Of a stretch of DNA of 5,865 nt, positions 5,808 to 5,865 are shown one piece after another. Made by a program: the position numbers and the translations under genes. The first letter of the stretch is position 1. Each line of letters begins with the position of its first letter. Origin of the DNA: Planctomycetota bacterium (GTDB taxonomy: Bacteria; Planctomycetota; Planctomycetia; Planctomycetales; Planctomycetaceae); assembly GCA_027622115.1 (NCBI GenBank), contig JAQBZS010000509.1, positions 1-5,865 of the forward strand. Reading direction: 5' to 3'. The notes under the pieces were generated by a model that saw only the letters and a program-made list of their open reading frames with translations, was not told the origin of the DNA and made no database searches.

Positions 5808-5837
5808 ATAGTAATTTTGATTTCACTCAGTCTACAA
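5808..5837 (-). promoter_or_regulatory. Weak sigma70-like promoter candidate for the cupredoxin/Sco operon
   Basis: On the minus strand TTGTAG (5832-5837) and TACTAT (5808-5813) are separated by 18 nt. Each matches the -35 and -10 consensus only in part (3/6 and 4/6). Its position would give a short leader before ATG 5769. An alternative pair TTGCAT/TAGACT lies slightly further upstream. Planctomycete promoters are poorly predicted by this consensus. Confidence 0.2.
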
Positions 5838-5850
5838 GGAAGACTCGCTC

Positions 5851-5865
5851 ATGCAAGGGATGCGG
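5851..5865 (+). CDS. Possible start of a divergent gene cut by the window edge
   Basis: ATG at 5851 (MQGMR) follows AAGGA at 5836-5840 with 10-nt spacing, a plausible start signal. Only five codons are present, so no product can be named. If real, it is divergent from the cupredoxin/Sco operon with an 81-bp spacer to ATG 5769. Confidence 0.25.

Overview
The window most resembles a planctomycete chromosome (Pirellulales-like, moderate GC). This is an inference from gene content: FG-GAP/ASPIC proteins fused to redox domains, a DUF7713-like small protein, and a paired zinc-ribbon plus ParB-like gene set of a kind I associate with Planctomycetes from memory. No RNA gene, CRISPR array or complete insertion sequence was seen.

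Region 1 (about 1-1515, minus strand): a two-gene unit. A Cys-rich, very basic zinc-ribbon-like protein (stop at 718) is followed 2-11 nt later by a ParB/Spo0J N-domain protein with a helix-turn-helix. The pair looks translationally coupled and is probably a DNA-binding or element-borne module. Its 5' end is odd. The coding frame continues about 53 codons upstream of the first usable start, up to an in-frame TGA, with no ATG/GTG/TTG. Just there lies a near-perfect Shine-Dalgarno sequence partly buried in a perfect 12-bp inverted repeat. The ParB-like protein ends early at a T7 run.

Region 2 (about 1474-2468): a divergent spacer with a 12-bp palindrome, then one plus-strand gene for a 153-aa DUF7713-like protein of unknown function. 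A 311-nt convergent spacer follows. It holds an 82-codon open frame without a normal start (possibly a decayed gene) and several imperfect hairpins.

Region 3 (about 2469-5865, mainly minus strand): a two-gene copper/redox lipoprotein operon. The upstream gene encodes an exported cupredoxin resembling cytochrome c oxidase subunit II in which three of the CuA ligands are replaced. After 31 nt comes a 876-aa lipoprotein fusing a Sco1/SenC domain (intact CxxxC and His) to a seven-repeat FG-GAP propeller and a C-terminal ASPIC/UnbV domain. Both would act outside the cytoplasmic membrane. The last 15 bases may hold the start of a divergent plus-strand gene.

The most notable signals are the Sco-propeller fusion next to a CuA-less subunit II-like protein, and the start-codon-less zinc-ribbon gene with its SD-sequestering hairpin.
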